Below are positions 32,676 to 43,568 of a stretch of 64,000 bases of DNA, piece after piece. The translations under genes were made by a program, and so were the position numbers. The notes under the pieces are model-generated. The model was not told where the DNA came from. It did no database searches and saw only the letters and a list, made by a program, of their open reading frames with translations. Where the stretch lies: the NCBI GenBank assembly GCA_039881045.1, contig JAYWVB010000023.1:124001-188000 (forward strand), written 5' to 3'. This DNA comes from Chaetomium olivaceum (taxonomy: Eukaryota > Ascomycota > Sordariomycetes > Sordariales > Chaetomiaceae). Each line of letters opens with the position of its first letter. The first letter of the stretch is position 1.

Positions 32676-33118
32676 ATGGATCTCACAACCAGCAACCCCA
32701 CAAACAGCGGCCCTCCACCCGCCTCAGCCGTGTCCCAATCGCTACTAGACAGTGTACCCCAAACCAGAGCTGGACACTCACCGGCCAGCCGATCGTCGAC
32801 GGCAAATACCTCGACCCGTCGACGGGCGAGATCAAGACGCATACGGGCCCATCCAAGGGCGGACCGCCATCCGTATCCGTCTATTGGCAGAACAGGCTCG
32901 ACACAGGGCGCGGGGACCAGTTCCACGTCATCTCTAAGACGGTGGCGCATGCAGGGAACCTCAACGAGTATATCATCCGGGTTGGTGACCTCCTGCGCAC
33001 GGGTGCCTGCAAATTGGATTCGCTGAATGCGACCCGGTACAACGTCTACCTCGTCGTCACGTCGGAGCTCTCGCAGGACGGGTTTCGTGATGCTCTGGTT
33101 GAGCATGGGCTTTTGTAG
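32676..33118 (+). CDS. Small protein of unknown function (frame broken once)
   Basis: About 147 residues; not recognised. The ATG at 32676 opens a Ser/Pro/Thr-rich segment (MDLTTSNPTNSGPPP). A folded-looking part follows in another frame (WTLTGQPIVDGKYLDPSTGE, GDQFHVISKTVAHAGNLNEY, YNVYLVVTSELSQDGF) and ends HGLL. The long frame has no ATG of its own, and no intron long enough separates the two parts. One missing C in the run 32757-32760 joins them cleanly as SVPPNQSW. No signal peptide or membrane segment. An antisense open frame of similar length exists but looks like a shadow. Confidence 0.55.
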
Positions 33119-33940
33119 ACAGTTTTGTTTAGACTAGTTGGGAGTACCCATCAGGCAGCAATAGGCATCAACTTTTGAGTTACTATCTTCGCAAAATATT
33201 ATATCTCCCCTGAGGTGATATCCTTGATAATAAAGCGTTGGTGCAAAAGCAAGCGGATAGTGACGAAAAAAACAAAGACTAAGTACCTACTCCTGCCACC
33301 CTACCCCATCCGCCTGAAAGAGTCGTGTCGATAGTTCTGTCCAGACTACCTTAGTTAGGGGAATAGGACTGGGAGGATGTAAGGCTAGCCCCCTTTACAG
33401 CAGCGCATTATATAAGCCCGCAATTCTTGGGTACATATACTTAGTACGTAACCGTAGCCCAACTTATATTCTTAAAACTTTCCTGCTTTTGCAGTTAATT
33501 CCAATAACTAGTTTAAAATTGTATGATATCTACTATAGAAATATTATTGTTGCCAGAATTCTCCCACTTACCTTTGGTGAGGACGTAGGATTACTATACT
33601 GCGATAGCTTCGCATCTAAGTTGTACGGTCCACTCACTACCGCAACCCTCGCCGCTACCTCCGACTACCCAGTTACATTTCTGGTTGGCAAAAATACGAC
33701 ATAAATCTGTTTGCGGTACTCTAGATATCAGTGTGACATAAGATAACAGCGACAATCCTCAACTCGAATACAACAACCCTCCCTGCATTAATATAGCCGT
33801 GGTAACGAAGAATAAACGCTCCGTCCAACGCCCGCCATGCAAGCCAAATAGTAAACCTGAACGCCATGGCAATGCAGTCAAAATCAAGGCCCCATATCCC
33901 CACGTCCCTTCCAGAAAACAATATCAAAGTATCGTACCCC
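33119..33940. other. AT-rich intergenic stretch
   Basis: AT-rich, with many TA steps and no supported gene. It could contain mutated repeat remnants, but no repeat copy is available in the window for comparison. Confidence 0.45.
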
Positions 33941-36900
33941 TTAACTCAGCTCATCCCCAAACAAGATATCAACGACCTCATCCAACAATGTAAACGCCAG
34001 ATGTGCGCTACCCGCAAAAGCATACGTTAGCCTACCGATTTTGGACATCCGCCTCCTTCCCTTGCAAGGTAAAAAGGGGAGGGAAAACTTACTTCAACCT
34101 CGCATTATTAAACGCCGCAAACACCCGTCGGCTCGCGCCCTGCGCATTCACGCGGCCGACCACACTGCCCACCATATCCGGCACCAGCGTCGCCAGCATC
34201 AACCCCGCCTCTGTGCGCGTCCGAGCCTTCTCAGCCTTAGTCCTAGACACCTTGACGTTGCTGCCGTTGCCATTCCGCAGTCCTTCCCCACCGCCGTCGA
34301 CACCGCTCCCCGGCCACAACGCCTGCTTCACTAACCCCACATACCGCAGCAGCGCATCCTCCTGCACCAGCGCCTTCACATTCTCGCGCAGCTTACGCTC
34401 AATAGTCCCCCCCAGCAGCTGGTGCAGAACGACAACCACAGCGCGCCCCCGCAGCCAGTTGTTGCCGCGGTTGAGCTCAAAGATCTCGAGGAAGATATCA
34501 CAGATGGGCTTGACAAACGGCTCAATCTCCTCCTCCGCCTCGTCCCCTCCTCCTGCCTTGGCATTCTCAAACGCATTCAGCTCCGCCTCCGCCTCAGCCG
34601 CGTTCATTATCACCCCCGCGCCTCCCGCGGCGGCCGGGTCGCCATCAGCGAGCGCAGCCAGCGGGACGGCGCCGAGCTGGCTGGTGGCGGCGGCGATGAG
34701 GTTCTGTCCAGCGAGGGAGAGCTGGTCGAGCACGGGGATGCTGCCGAGGATGTCCTCCATGCCGTCGGCAACCGAGTCGTAGAGGCGGGTCATCATGTCC
34801 TTTTTGTTGTTGTCCGGGTCGGACGGGGTGGTGCTGCCCCCGTGGGCGGCTGCGGCGATGACGCTTTGCGAGAGGAAGGCGCGCAGGTCGCGGCTGCGGC
34901 AGACGTCGGGGAGGAGGAGCAGTTCGCTGAGATATTTCTCGAGGGCGACGCGGCGTTTTTGGAGGAAATCGCTTTGCAGTTTCATGACGACGCGCCGGCG
35001 GGGGAAGTCGAGGTTGCGCACTGATGGGTAGCGGGATCGGAGTTTTTGGTGAAGCTCGAGGAACTCGCTGTAGCGGCGGTGGACTACCCAGATGGCGGCG
35101 GGCATTCGCTCACCAGCGTTGCGCGAGACCTCGATGGCGTAGAAGGCTACCTCCTTGCCGTCCTCCTCTTTATCGAGCCGGATGGACTTGATCTTGATGG
35201 TGGAGCGTCCGTAGAGGCTATTGTCGCTCTCCTGGATAACGTACTGTTGTCTCTGCAACTCCTTGCGCCGTATCTCTCTCTGCAGGCTTGCCCTCGACTT
35301 GCGCAAAATCCTTAGCTCGGCAGTATTGTTGGTCAGCTCCGCCTTCCTCAGTAGCGAATTCACCACTGCTTCTTGCGCGTTCAGCTTGTCAATGTCATTG
35401 GTTAGAGCCGTGATCGCCTCCGCAAGCCCAAGATCGCCGGGCGCGGCCTCGTGCACGGCATCAGCGTCATCAGCCTTCAGGTCGTCGTCCAAATCAGAAG
35501 GCTCGTCGGAGAGGAACCTTTCCTCGTCACCAAAGAGGTCATCGTCGACAAACACGCCGATGCGTGATGCCGCGCTCACGAGGCCCAGCGACGCAAGGCT
35601 GGGTTTATCCTGCCCTTTCGCCGGCCGGTCGACATCTAGCGAGCCTCTACTAGATCGAGGCAGTTCCCCGGAACGGCGGGCATCCAGCGACCCTCGGCTC
35701 GACCTCGGTTGTGGAGGGGGAGCAAGAGCGTCGAGCGAGTTCCCACTGGTTCTTGCCAAGTCTACTGAGCCCCTGTTTGACCTGGATGAGGGCGTGGGTG
35801 CTGGCGATGCTCTTTGCTTTGGCGTACCGTCTGCTGGCGAGAAAAGACTGCTTCCAGCGTCATCGTCAAACAACGATGCCCTGAGGTCCTCCGCCGTTGG
35901 CGCCTGGCTCTCCTCGAGAATAGTATTCAACGCTTGTTCCATTGCCTGAACGACCTTCGTGTCAGGCATGGGGGGGGTGTTGGTTGCATCCTGGTCGAGG
36001 CTCGCCACGGAATCGCCGAGCATGTCCTCAGCGCCTTCATCGTCATCGAATAAGGGGGGTGGAGAATGCGGTTCGCCTATCGATCGCGGGTCGGGGTCAT
36101 GAGCGCCGTTAGTGGTCATAGTTTTGAGGTCAGTGTTCGATGCACCTCGTCGGTTAGTGGGCCCAGTGTGCAGCCTCGGGCCGAGGCGTGCCACGGGCGT
36201 AGGCCTAGAAGAGGTGTGGGATGTAGTACGCGGTAGAGGTGACCGGGATCTCGCCCTGGCATTCGACAATGCTGTCCGTTTAGAGGCATCCTCCGCGGCT
36301 AGCGCCTTGAAAAAGAGGTCGGACTGCTTGAAGTTCTGAAGATGCCGAGCGCGCATTTCCTCCAGAACTGCGCTTTGGGCCCGCAAAATCTCTCTCCTCG
36401 CCCTGTAGTATTGTTCGGGTGTCGCTCGCTTGCCGGCTCTGAGGAACTCCTGGATTATGCGCTTCGAAGAAGGTGGGACGTGGAGTTCCGGCCTGCTGAG
36501 GTATGCTGCATCAATCTGAGCGAGATCGAGCCTGTCCGATTCTGTCCATGGAGGTAGCTGCAGCGGCAGCTGTTCTCCCTCCGGTCCATCGTCTTCCAAC
36601 GGATTACGAAAGCCATCGACGACGAGCCAAAACTGGACCATGGGCATGAGCCGCTGCCGGTCCATGTACTCCATGAAGTAGGAAAGGGTAGATGGATCTC
36701 GCAGCAAATCGACGAGTGACGCATGCTCCAATCGCGACTCGGTCGGGACATCAACTTCTACTGGCTGCTGATAGGCTCGTCGGCTGCCCCCGGCAGCGAG
36801 CTGTTGAACCCTCTGATCCAGCATTCTCTTGCCCATTTCCAACCGCCGCAGGTAGACCTGGTCTACATTCTCTTGCTGCGAGTCCCTCTTGAGTTGGCTA

Positions 36901-37966
36901 GCAACTTCGCTACGGAAGCGCCTCGCATCCGAGAGGTTATTGACCTTCCTAATAGCCCTGATAAACTTCTCGAACCTCCTTTCGCTGTCCACGGCGTCAG
37001 GCGTGGGAACGCTACCGGTTTTCCAGCCTTGGGGACCGGGGAGGCATGTTGGTCCAGTGCGGCGCGGAGTCTTCGGACCGTAGAGCGGTCCTGAAGCATA
37101 GTCCGCCCATAGTTCTCCATCAACTGGTTCCATGTATCTGGGTCGGATAACATCTGCATCACTGGGAACATGACTGCGCACGAGGTGACCTCCCGGATCA
37201 GTGTTGAGACCGCGCGGGAAGCAAGCAGCTTCTCGGGCAGAACGATGGGTAGAATCCTTGACATTGTCTGACGCAAGTAGTCCTGCTGAGCCGTCTTGGT
37301 GTCCGAGAAGGCTAGGTTCGCGGCCGGGTGCAGTTTCCCTTCTTTGTATTTCGACGCAATAGCCAGATCTAGTTCCTCCGTCTCGGTGACCGACTTGTTC
37401 AGCTTCCGCCCTCTAATCGACCGCTCGGCGTCGTAGAAATGGCGGAAGTGCGCCGTCAGGATGGGGACGAGGCGGGTGGTGAGCACCTCGGCCAGGTCCT
37501 GAGCTTGCAGCCGGTCGCGAAAACGGAGGAGCGCACATCGTATTGCCTTGTCGACCTCGTCGGTAAACACGGGGTTGTTACTGATGGCCGAGTACCACGA
37601 CCGGATGAAATCGCGGATGATGTGCTCGAGGACCTCGTCGAGGGCGGCCGACACCTTCGGGGACTCGGGGTAGAGGGACGCCTTGGCGTAGGTTTGGCGG
37701 TGACGCAAGGCGGCAACCTCGGTCCTCCACGCGTCCGGCGCGAGAAAGGCGGCGGCCCTGGGGCGTGCAGATTTCCGAAACTGGCGGTGTCGGTGACCGC
37801 GGGAGGTGAGCAGCACGAGAGCGAACAGGGCAACTATGGTTAGCAACACACCGCCAACGAAAGCATGGCCCGCCCAGCGCAGCACGGGGAACCAATTAAT
37901 CGCATAGCCCCAGGCGATAAAGCACCCGGCGCCAGCAAGTGCTATGTCTCTCCCTCGAAGGGCCAT
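33941..37966 (-). CDS. mdm1: MDM1/SNX13-14-type tethering sorting nexin (frame broken once)
   Basis: ER-anchored sorting nexin that tethers ER to the vacuole and lipid droplets; about 1,310 residues. The N-terminus carries two hydrophobic helices (about residues 7-55). The PXA domain follows (about 100-290; VLEHIIRDFIRSWYSAIS, EVTSCAVMFPVMQMLSDPDTWNQ), then an RGS-like domain near 405-500 (DLLRDPSTLSYFMEYMDRQR), a Ser-rich disordered region, a PX domain near 920-1050 (VHRRYSEFLELHQKLRSRYP) and a C-terminal nexin domain (NWLRGRAVVVVLHQLLGGTI). A final exon 33941-34007 is joined across intron 34008-34092 and adds NAHLAFTLLDEVVDILFGDE. Two overlapping frames meet at about 36989-36995, where one base is missing before DSERRFEKFIRAIR. 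Both sides are strongly conserved, so a sequence error is likely. Confidence 0.9.
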
Positions 37967-38292
37967 AATCTGGGGCAGACGACGGGCGGCTGTCGTTGCC
38001 GCATATTTCGGCGGGGTCTTGCTCTTACGTGGTTGACTGATGGTCCGTTATCGACCACGAGTGGAGGCGCGCCAACAAAGCAACCACGCAAGCCAAGCCT
38101 CTAAGCTTACAAGCCATAAACCCTAACCCCGAGTGCACTTACACAGTCAGTCAGTCAACACCAACCGACCCAGACGGAATATGTTCTGTATTAGACTTCT
38201 TTCCACTGGCGTTATTGATCTTTATCGTATTATTTATGTTTTATGGCTAAAGGCTTCTTCAGGTCCATAAATGTGCTCAACAGTGACTTGGA
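37967..38292. other. Intergenic between MDM1 start and DUF3505 gene stop
   Basis: No gene recognised. CAGTCAGTCAGTCAAC near 38142 is a short tandem TCAG motif. Confidence 0.5.
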
Positions 38293-39833
38293 TTAAGCCC
38301 CCGCGGTTGTCTCTTCAACAACATCAGGAAGATTCCTCATCAGGCCTTGGATACCATCATCATCTGGGAGTTCCTGCGCAATCTTCCGTCGCACATTGGT
38401 CGTCGATCCTTCTAGAAACCAGTAAAAACACCTGGCTCGCTCGACCAAAACCGACCAGTGGGCCAACACAACCAGAGCGGCGGGACACTTCCGCCACACC
38501 ATCTCATGAAAGTGAGCCGGTATCCTCCTTAACCACGACTCCATGCCCATCCAGACCGTTCCCGAGCCGTCCGAGAGATAACTCAACGAACAACACTCAA
38601 CCAGCGTATCGATTGCGGACAGCGTGGCAAAGAAGTCGAAAGCACTGGCCGGTTTCCCTAATGGTTGTAGCATTCGAGAAGGGAGAGAGCGGATGTGTTG
38701 TAGAAGCGCGGGAGGTGCAGTACCAACTGTTACAGCACTGGCATTCGAGCCTTCTCCCCGTTCGGTTCTAGCCCGATCGGATGCTTGTTCCTCTAGCACG
38801 TCCTCGTCGCTAACTGCTGAACGGAAGGCATAGTCCGGGTCGGAACAGCCTCGGATGGTGTCGATGAAGCTTCGCAGTTGGAAAGAGGCCGCTACCGCCG
38901 ACTCGGAAGCCGTGGCTGATACCTCGGATGACCAGTGGCAACATCGTAGAATGCAAGCCATCTGTGCACCCGCCTTAGCTCCCTCGACGGGAGCAGAGCA
39001 AGACTCACGCTTGGCCTCCTCCCACCCGGCAAAGAACTCTTGAGAGAACTGCGTCGACCGCTCCCAGTGCGCTTGCCTTGCTGGTCCCTCGGCAGAAAGC
39101 GTGCCGGCATGGCTCGCCGAGATGGCGAGCAACCCGGACATGAGCCAGGAAGACTGCAGGGCTTGTCCAATCAAGTCCACCTGCCAGTACGTTGAGGGGG
39201 AGGTTTTGGTGTTCGGGAGCGTCGGGCTGGTTGCGATAGTGAAGTGATGGAAGTATCGCAATGTATCCAGATCCGGACTGCTTGGTCCGAGTTGCATAGG
39301 AAGACGGGATACGGATGTGTGCGAATCATGTGCTGGTGCGGAAGCAACAAACTCGACATCATCTTCAGTCATCAACGGTGTTGGTGTCCTAGCCCTTTCA
39401 CCAGACGCCTCGGACCGGACCTCGAAATACTTGAGCTTCGTTCCCCGGAAAAATGTTTGAAGAAGTACTGGACGAGAACATGACGGTGACGGATCGGTTT
39501 CACCATGCTTCTCACTCCAATGACGCCTCATGCGCTTGGAGCTGGCGCACAGATTCCCGCACCCGGTAGCTGTGCACCCATAGCCCGAGAGGATGGGTAG
39601 ACCTTCCACTGGTAAGGAGTTTGCGGAGGGAAGCTGTACATCATCCGGTTCCAAGATCTCAAGTTGAGCGATGGCAGATAGCAAACGTTGTCTCTCTCGC
39701 CGATAAACCTTGTGGCGGAGCAGATGGCTCCCAAGTGCACTTTTCTGGACGGCGTACTTGCACTCGCGGCAGATCAGCACACGGTGCCTTGCGTTGTACA
39801 CCAGAGATCGCCTGTGCCCAAAGAGGTAGACAT
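38293..39833 (-). CDS. DUF3505 (OrsD-type) zinc-motif protein with fungal regulator-like C-terminus
   Basis: About 510 residues. The N-terminus carries two Cys/His motifs typical of DUF3505, the domain named from Aspergillus OrsD: ICRECKYAVQKSALGSHLLR and GCTATGCGNLCASSKRMRRHW. The region after residue about 180 (DTLRYFHHFTIATSP, YWQVDLIGQALQSSWLMSGL, AISASHAG) is the arrangement seen C-terminally in fungal Zn2Cys6 regulators, so a regulatory role is inferred. No ATG lies in the main frame. The ATG at 39833 (MSTSLG) reaches it at HRRSLVYNARHR if one base is missing in the C run 39817-39819. No secondary-metabolism gene cluster surrounds it. The start is uncertain; the domain call is good. Confidence 0.75.
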
Positions 39834-41005
39834 GTTGATGCTAAGGAAGCGGACCGCAAAGGCTTTCAGGCGCCTTAGTCAAAGGAATCGGTGGCCAGGC
39901 CGGCATGATGCCGGTCGGCCAGTGTGTGTTTCGGGAGGTCTGAGCATGCTTGGCTGAATTCCACCCCTGGAATCCCTCAGCGTGCCCGTACCTATGCCAA
40001 GACACCTTACAGGGGCAGAACAGCATATGCCGTTCCCACTTGATAAGCACAACAAGCAGAAGCAAAGTTCGCCCTCTCTGCAAATGCGTGGCCAGGGCAG
40101 TGGAGGAATACGGTGCTCCGCAGCTAAAGCCGATTATCCGGTTTATTGACAGCCTGAACGCCCACTTCCATGAATACCAGGTAGGTAGGTACATATACCT
40201 ATGTATCAACAAGGTGCACACCCGAAACGCCGACATTCGGTACAAGTGGATGAGTGAGCAAGGGGCGAGGAAGCTCTGGAAGTTCGGCACATAAAGGCCG
40301 TGTGAATGCCCACGGATGGCTCCTCTAGATGAGGCCATTCCCACTTCCCCTACAGGACTTGTAGTATCACGCCCGGACCGACACACTTGCAGGATAACAG
40401 TCCGTTGGTCGCTAGATGTCTGCCATATTTTCTCGTTTTCTTCTCTAAGCTTTAGTATACCAGTACAGTCGTCATTAGCTAGTTGCAAAATACCCCCTGG
40501 GACCGTTAGAGAACCAGAGGAGCTAAGCAAGCGTTGGAGAGCCAGAAAGGGATGGCTACAACGAAGAAGATTACTTACTATACAGGATAGATGTGACTTG
40601 CGGCTGAAGAGATATTCAGGTAGAGATAAAGGGGAAATACCAACGGACGGGGAGTAGTCGGAAGCCGAGGACTGAGACACGCGTACGGCGTTGTGGTAAC
40701 TGTGGCGAGCCCGTTCACAATGTACGCACCGGTCAGATAATTGTATGAATATCTTTAGAAGACGGTTTTTTTTTTTGTCATTGAGTTATTGCTAGAACTG
40801 TTATGACTTTTGTGGCGTGTGACCTCATGAAGCTTTCGCCTGTCTCGAGCTTTCGCATATGGAAAAACATGTTAGGTAATTCAGATACATGTATGATATG
40901 TACCTTGAAGATAGTTGCTCGCTGGGTATTGTCCTGTACTTCTTATCTCGGTTCCCTTTACCTTATATGAGTAAGGTACCCGTAGAGCCCGTCTTACCCT
41001 CTACA
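39834..41005. other. Intergenic between DUF3505 and DUF3176 genes
   Basis: No supported gene. A 279-codon minus frame (39841-40680) lacks an ATG and protein-like character. A T tract occurs near 40769. Confidence 0.5.
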
Positions 41006-42865
41006 TCATCTGTGGCCCTCCAAAAGAAACTCCTGAAAAGGGTCCAGTTCATCTTCGAGCTTGACAAACCTCCAGCCCTTGCCCTCGATGTGCTCCAGCC
41101 TCCCGACCATCCGCTCGGCCAGCTGGCTCAGCGTCTCTCGAGACCCCTTCTCCGGCATCTCAACCGTGTCCCATCCGTGGAACCCGTGGAGAAGAAAAGT
41201 GACAGCCGACGTCTTGAGCAAGGGGTCCCGGGCGGACCAGACGATCGTCACGTACAGCAGCCCGCCTGTCAGAACCAGCTCCAGCAAGACCACAGTGAGC
41301 CAGGGCCACTGCACGTGGAAAACCGGCTCGGTGAAGAAGGCGTCGCCGTGAATGACGGTGGCGTTGGTGTTGCCTTCGGCTCTATGGCGGCTGCGGACGA
41401 GGGCGCTGAGGGTTGTCGCGAGGTTGCTGAAGGAGGTTTCTAGATCAGTGTGGCGGAGGTAGTCGCCGAGGACCACTCTCGGGCTATGATCGGGAAAGCC
41501 GTTATACGAGACTGATGCTGAGCTGCCGTCCAGCCAGTCTGGGAGAAGTTGGACGAAGAGCTGGTCCTCGCTACGGCTATGGATGACGTATTGCTGGTGG
41601 CCAGTCAATGGTGAAGTGTAGTAGACGTATTCTACATAAGGATATCTGTCGTGGCCTACCGGGTCGGGCTCCCCAATCATGGTCAGGGGCGCCGATTCGA
41701 CGGTTCCGGGCTTAAGCTGTCGGGGAATCGCCGTGAGCCCGGTGATCTTTTGTATGCACAAATAGAGCGCGATGTTGTAGGCTTGGGTCCGCGGTGGGAG
41801 CTCGCCCATGCCCGTCTTATCACCGGCGACAACGATCTTGACCATCGTGTTGAGGCTAGAACTTATGCCACCACCTGTACCCCGGCCATATGCCCGTGTG
41901 GTCAGATATCCTTCCGGTCCCCATATTCGCGTGCCCACACCCATGGATCCGTTCGAGAAGGTGATGGGCATGGTGAAACTGGAACCCGGCGAAGGGAAGG
42001 TGAAGTTGCAGTCTGTACGCCACATGTCCATGTCTCTGGATTTGCTCGGGGGGGTGCAGGTGGAGTTGACTTCATTCGTGACGTTCCTGAATTTACTGCA
42101 AACCCCAAGCGTTGTGAAGGTTGGCCAGGAGCAAGATTCTGCCGAGCAATTGAAATCTGGCGCTGGAGGCGCATTGAGACCGCTCATCAGTGTGGAGTAG
42201 AGTTTGAAGAGGGCACTGTTTGGGGGGTTATTCCGTCTGTGGAAGTGTTCATCCATCATGTCATTAGCCGTGCCCTCTACTAGGTACCTTAGGAGGCCTT
42301 TCGCCCGTGGTTTAACTGTCCACGGTCTTCGGTCAGGTTTTCACCTACCTAGCCCGAGACCAAGACCACTTGTTTTAAACTCAGTAGCAATTCCCACCTC
42401 GACTGACGCGTTGGTGAGCGTCGAGCTGCGGGCTGAAATGTCGAGCAGTTGCTGTGCGCTTGGCTCGACCCCGAGGTTGATGATGGTGACCAACGCCAGC
42501 ATAGAGATAACAAGGCTGAACCGCGGGAACTGAAACAGGAGAACGAGTGCGCCCCAGGGCCGCGGCTTGCATCGTCGACCAAGTCTAAGTGACTGAGGGG
42601 ATGGTGCCTTGTTCGGAAGTGCCGCCACTTGAGCTGGCTAGTGCAGGACACCACGGGAACCATCATTGACGTCTTAGTGAAGGCAGCGAGGATGGCGATG
42701 GCGGCGCTCGGCTGGATCCAGAACGACCACAGGGAGACAACCAGCCGTCAATCTTGGCCAAAAGAGAATCAGGAGGCCGCAGCAGATGTTGCTGATACAG
42801 AGGGCGCCAATCTCCCACCACCACCACCACCACCACATCGGGACCTGCATCAAATTGCTCGCCAT
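41006..42865 (-). CDS. DUF3176 membrane protein (frame broken twice)
   Basis: Fungal-specific DUF3176 family, function unknown, several membrane segments. The ATG at 42865 leads to MWWWWWWWEIGALCISNICC (segment 1), then WSFWIQPSAAIAILAAFTKT, QLKWRHF and the family segment WGALVLLFQFPRFSLVISML. A large luminal or extracellular part with Cys and N-glycosylation sites follows (CSAESCSWPTF, NVTN), and a last membrane segment (WLTVVLLELVLTGGLLYVTIVW) lies near the C-terminus. An intron separates SGLGLGLGR (about 42340) from GTANDMMDEHF (about 42265). Two one-base shifts interrupt it: an extra base near 42745 and a missing one at 42552-42559. The seven Trp come from a (TGG)7 repeat. It may be a pseudogene, but both shifts fit the window-wide indel pattern. 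Confidence 0.75.
42815..42838 (-). repeat. (TGG)n microsatellite inside the DUF3176 coding region
   Basis: CCA/CCACC repeats on the plus strand encode a run of seven Trp at the start of the first membrane segment; family members usually carry two or three Trp here. Confidence 0.7.
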
Positions 42866-43553
42866 TGCCGCCTCTTTGGTCCTGAGAAGATGCCTTCGAC
42901 GAGTGAGCCGAGAACAGAAGGAGGGTTAGGTGTAAGTCAGGGGTCTAAGGTGATGAACGGGATGAAGAGCGCCGGTCCGGGACAATGATCCTTGGCTCAT
43001 GTGGTTGAAATCGTCTTTAGGTGATAGTCCGTCGTTGAGGCAGGGATAACGGCGCATTTGAAGGTATGACTGTGCGCTTACTCCGTGCAGTGCTCTCTTA
43101 CTATTTATAGATATACTGAACTGGGGCATGCCCCAGTGTAGGTGGAACTGGGTCCTCCTGGCCTGTTCAGGGGTAGGGAGCGTTTGTTTTCCCGTTTCCG
43201 CGTCGCGTTCTTATTGTATATAAGGGGCCCTGAGGCGGCTCAATCTTTTGGTCAGAAGGCAGGCAATCAGACACTTTAATCACGACTTTTGGAACGCAAT
43301 GTGCCCGCGCATCTGTGAGAACCTGCAGCGCATGTGCGCATGCGCCTCTCTCTGATCAGAGGGGGACACTTCTCGGTTTACCCATTGATGCAGCCGAGCC
43401 TGTGTTCTGTCCCCATATCAAGCAGGTCTACGGATCTGTAGGTTTGTGTTTTGGTGGCTGGTCTGGCAGTTTTGCAGACAGCACAGCACACTCCTGTTCA
43501 ATACGCCGTCACCTTGCATGTCAGCATGTGAAGACCATTTATTGTAAAAATAT
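42866..43553. other. Intergenic: DUF3176 promoter side, left flank of the LINE
   Basis: No gene recognised. Contains a TATA box for the minus strand and a second TATATAAG near 43217. Confidence 0.5.
43101..43110 (-). promoter_or_regulatory. TATA box (CTATAAATAG)
   Basis: Consensus TATA element on the minus strand, about 240 bp upstream of the DUF3176 ATG at 42865. Confidence 0.45.
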
Positions 43554-43568
43554 ATATAGTTACATATA
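43554..43568. repeat. LINE target-site duplication, left copy
   Basis: ATATAGTTACATATA is identical to 46448-46462. It directly abuts the (ATT)n tail of the LINE. Confidence 0.85.

Noticed and set aside
32465..33106. 213-codon minus-strand frame
   Set aside because: Overlaps the plus-strand unknown gene; composition rich in Arg/Val/Asp as in other antisense shadows, and no start context.
34422..35949. Several long plus frames opposite MDM1
   Set aside because: Antisense shadows; the minus strand carries the continuous PX/nexin protein.
39841..40680. 279-codon minus-strand frame
   Set aside because: No ATG start, no domain or conserved-looking segment; likely chance.
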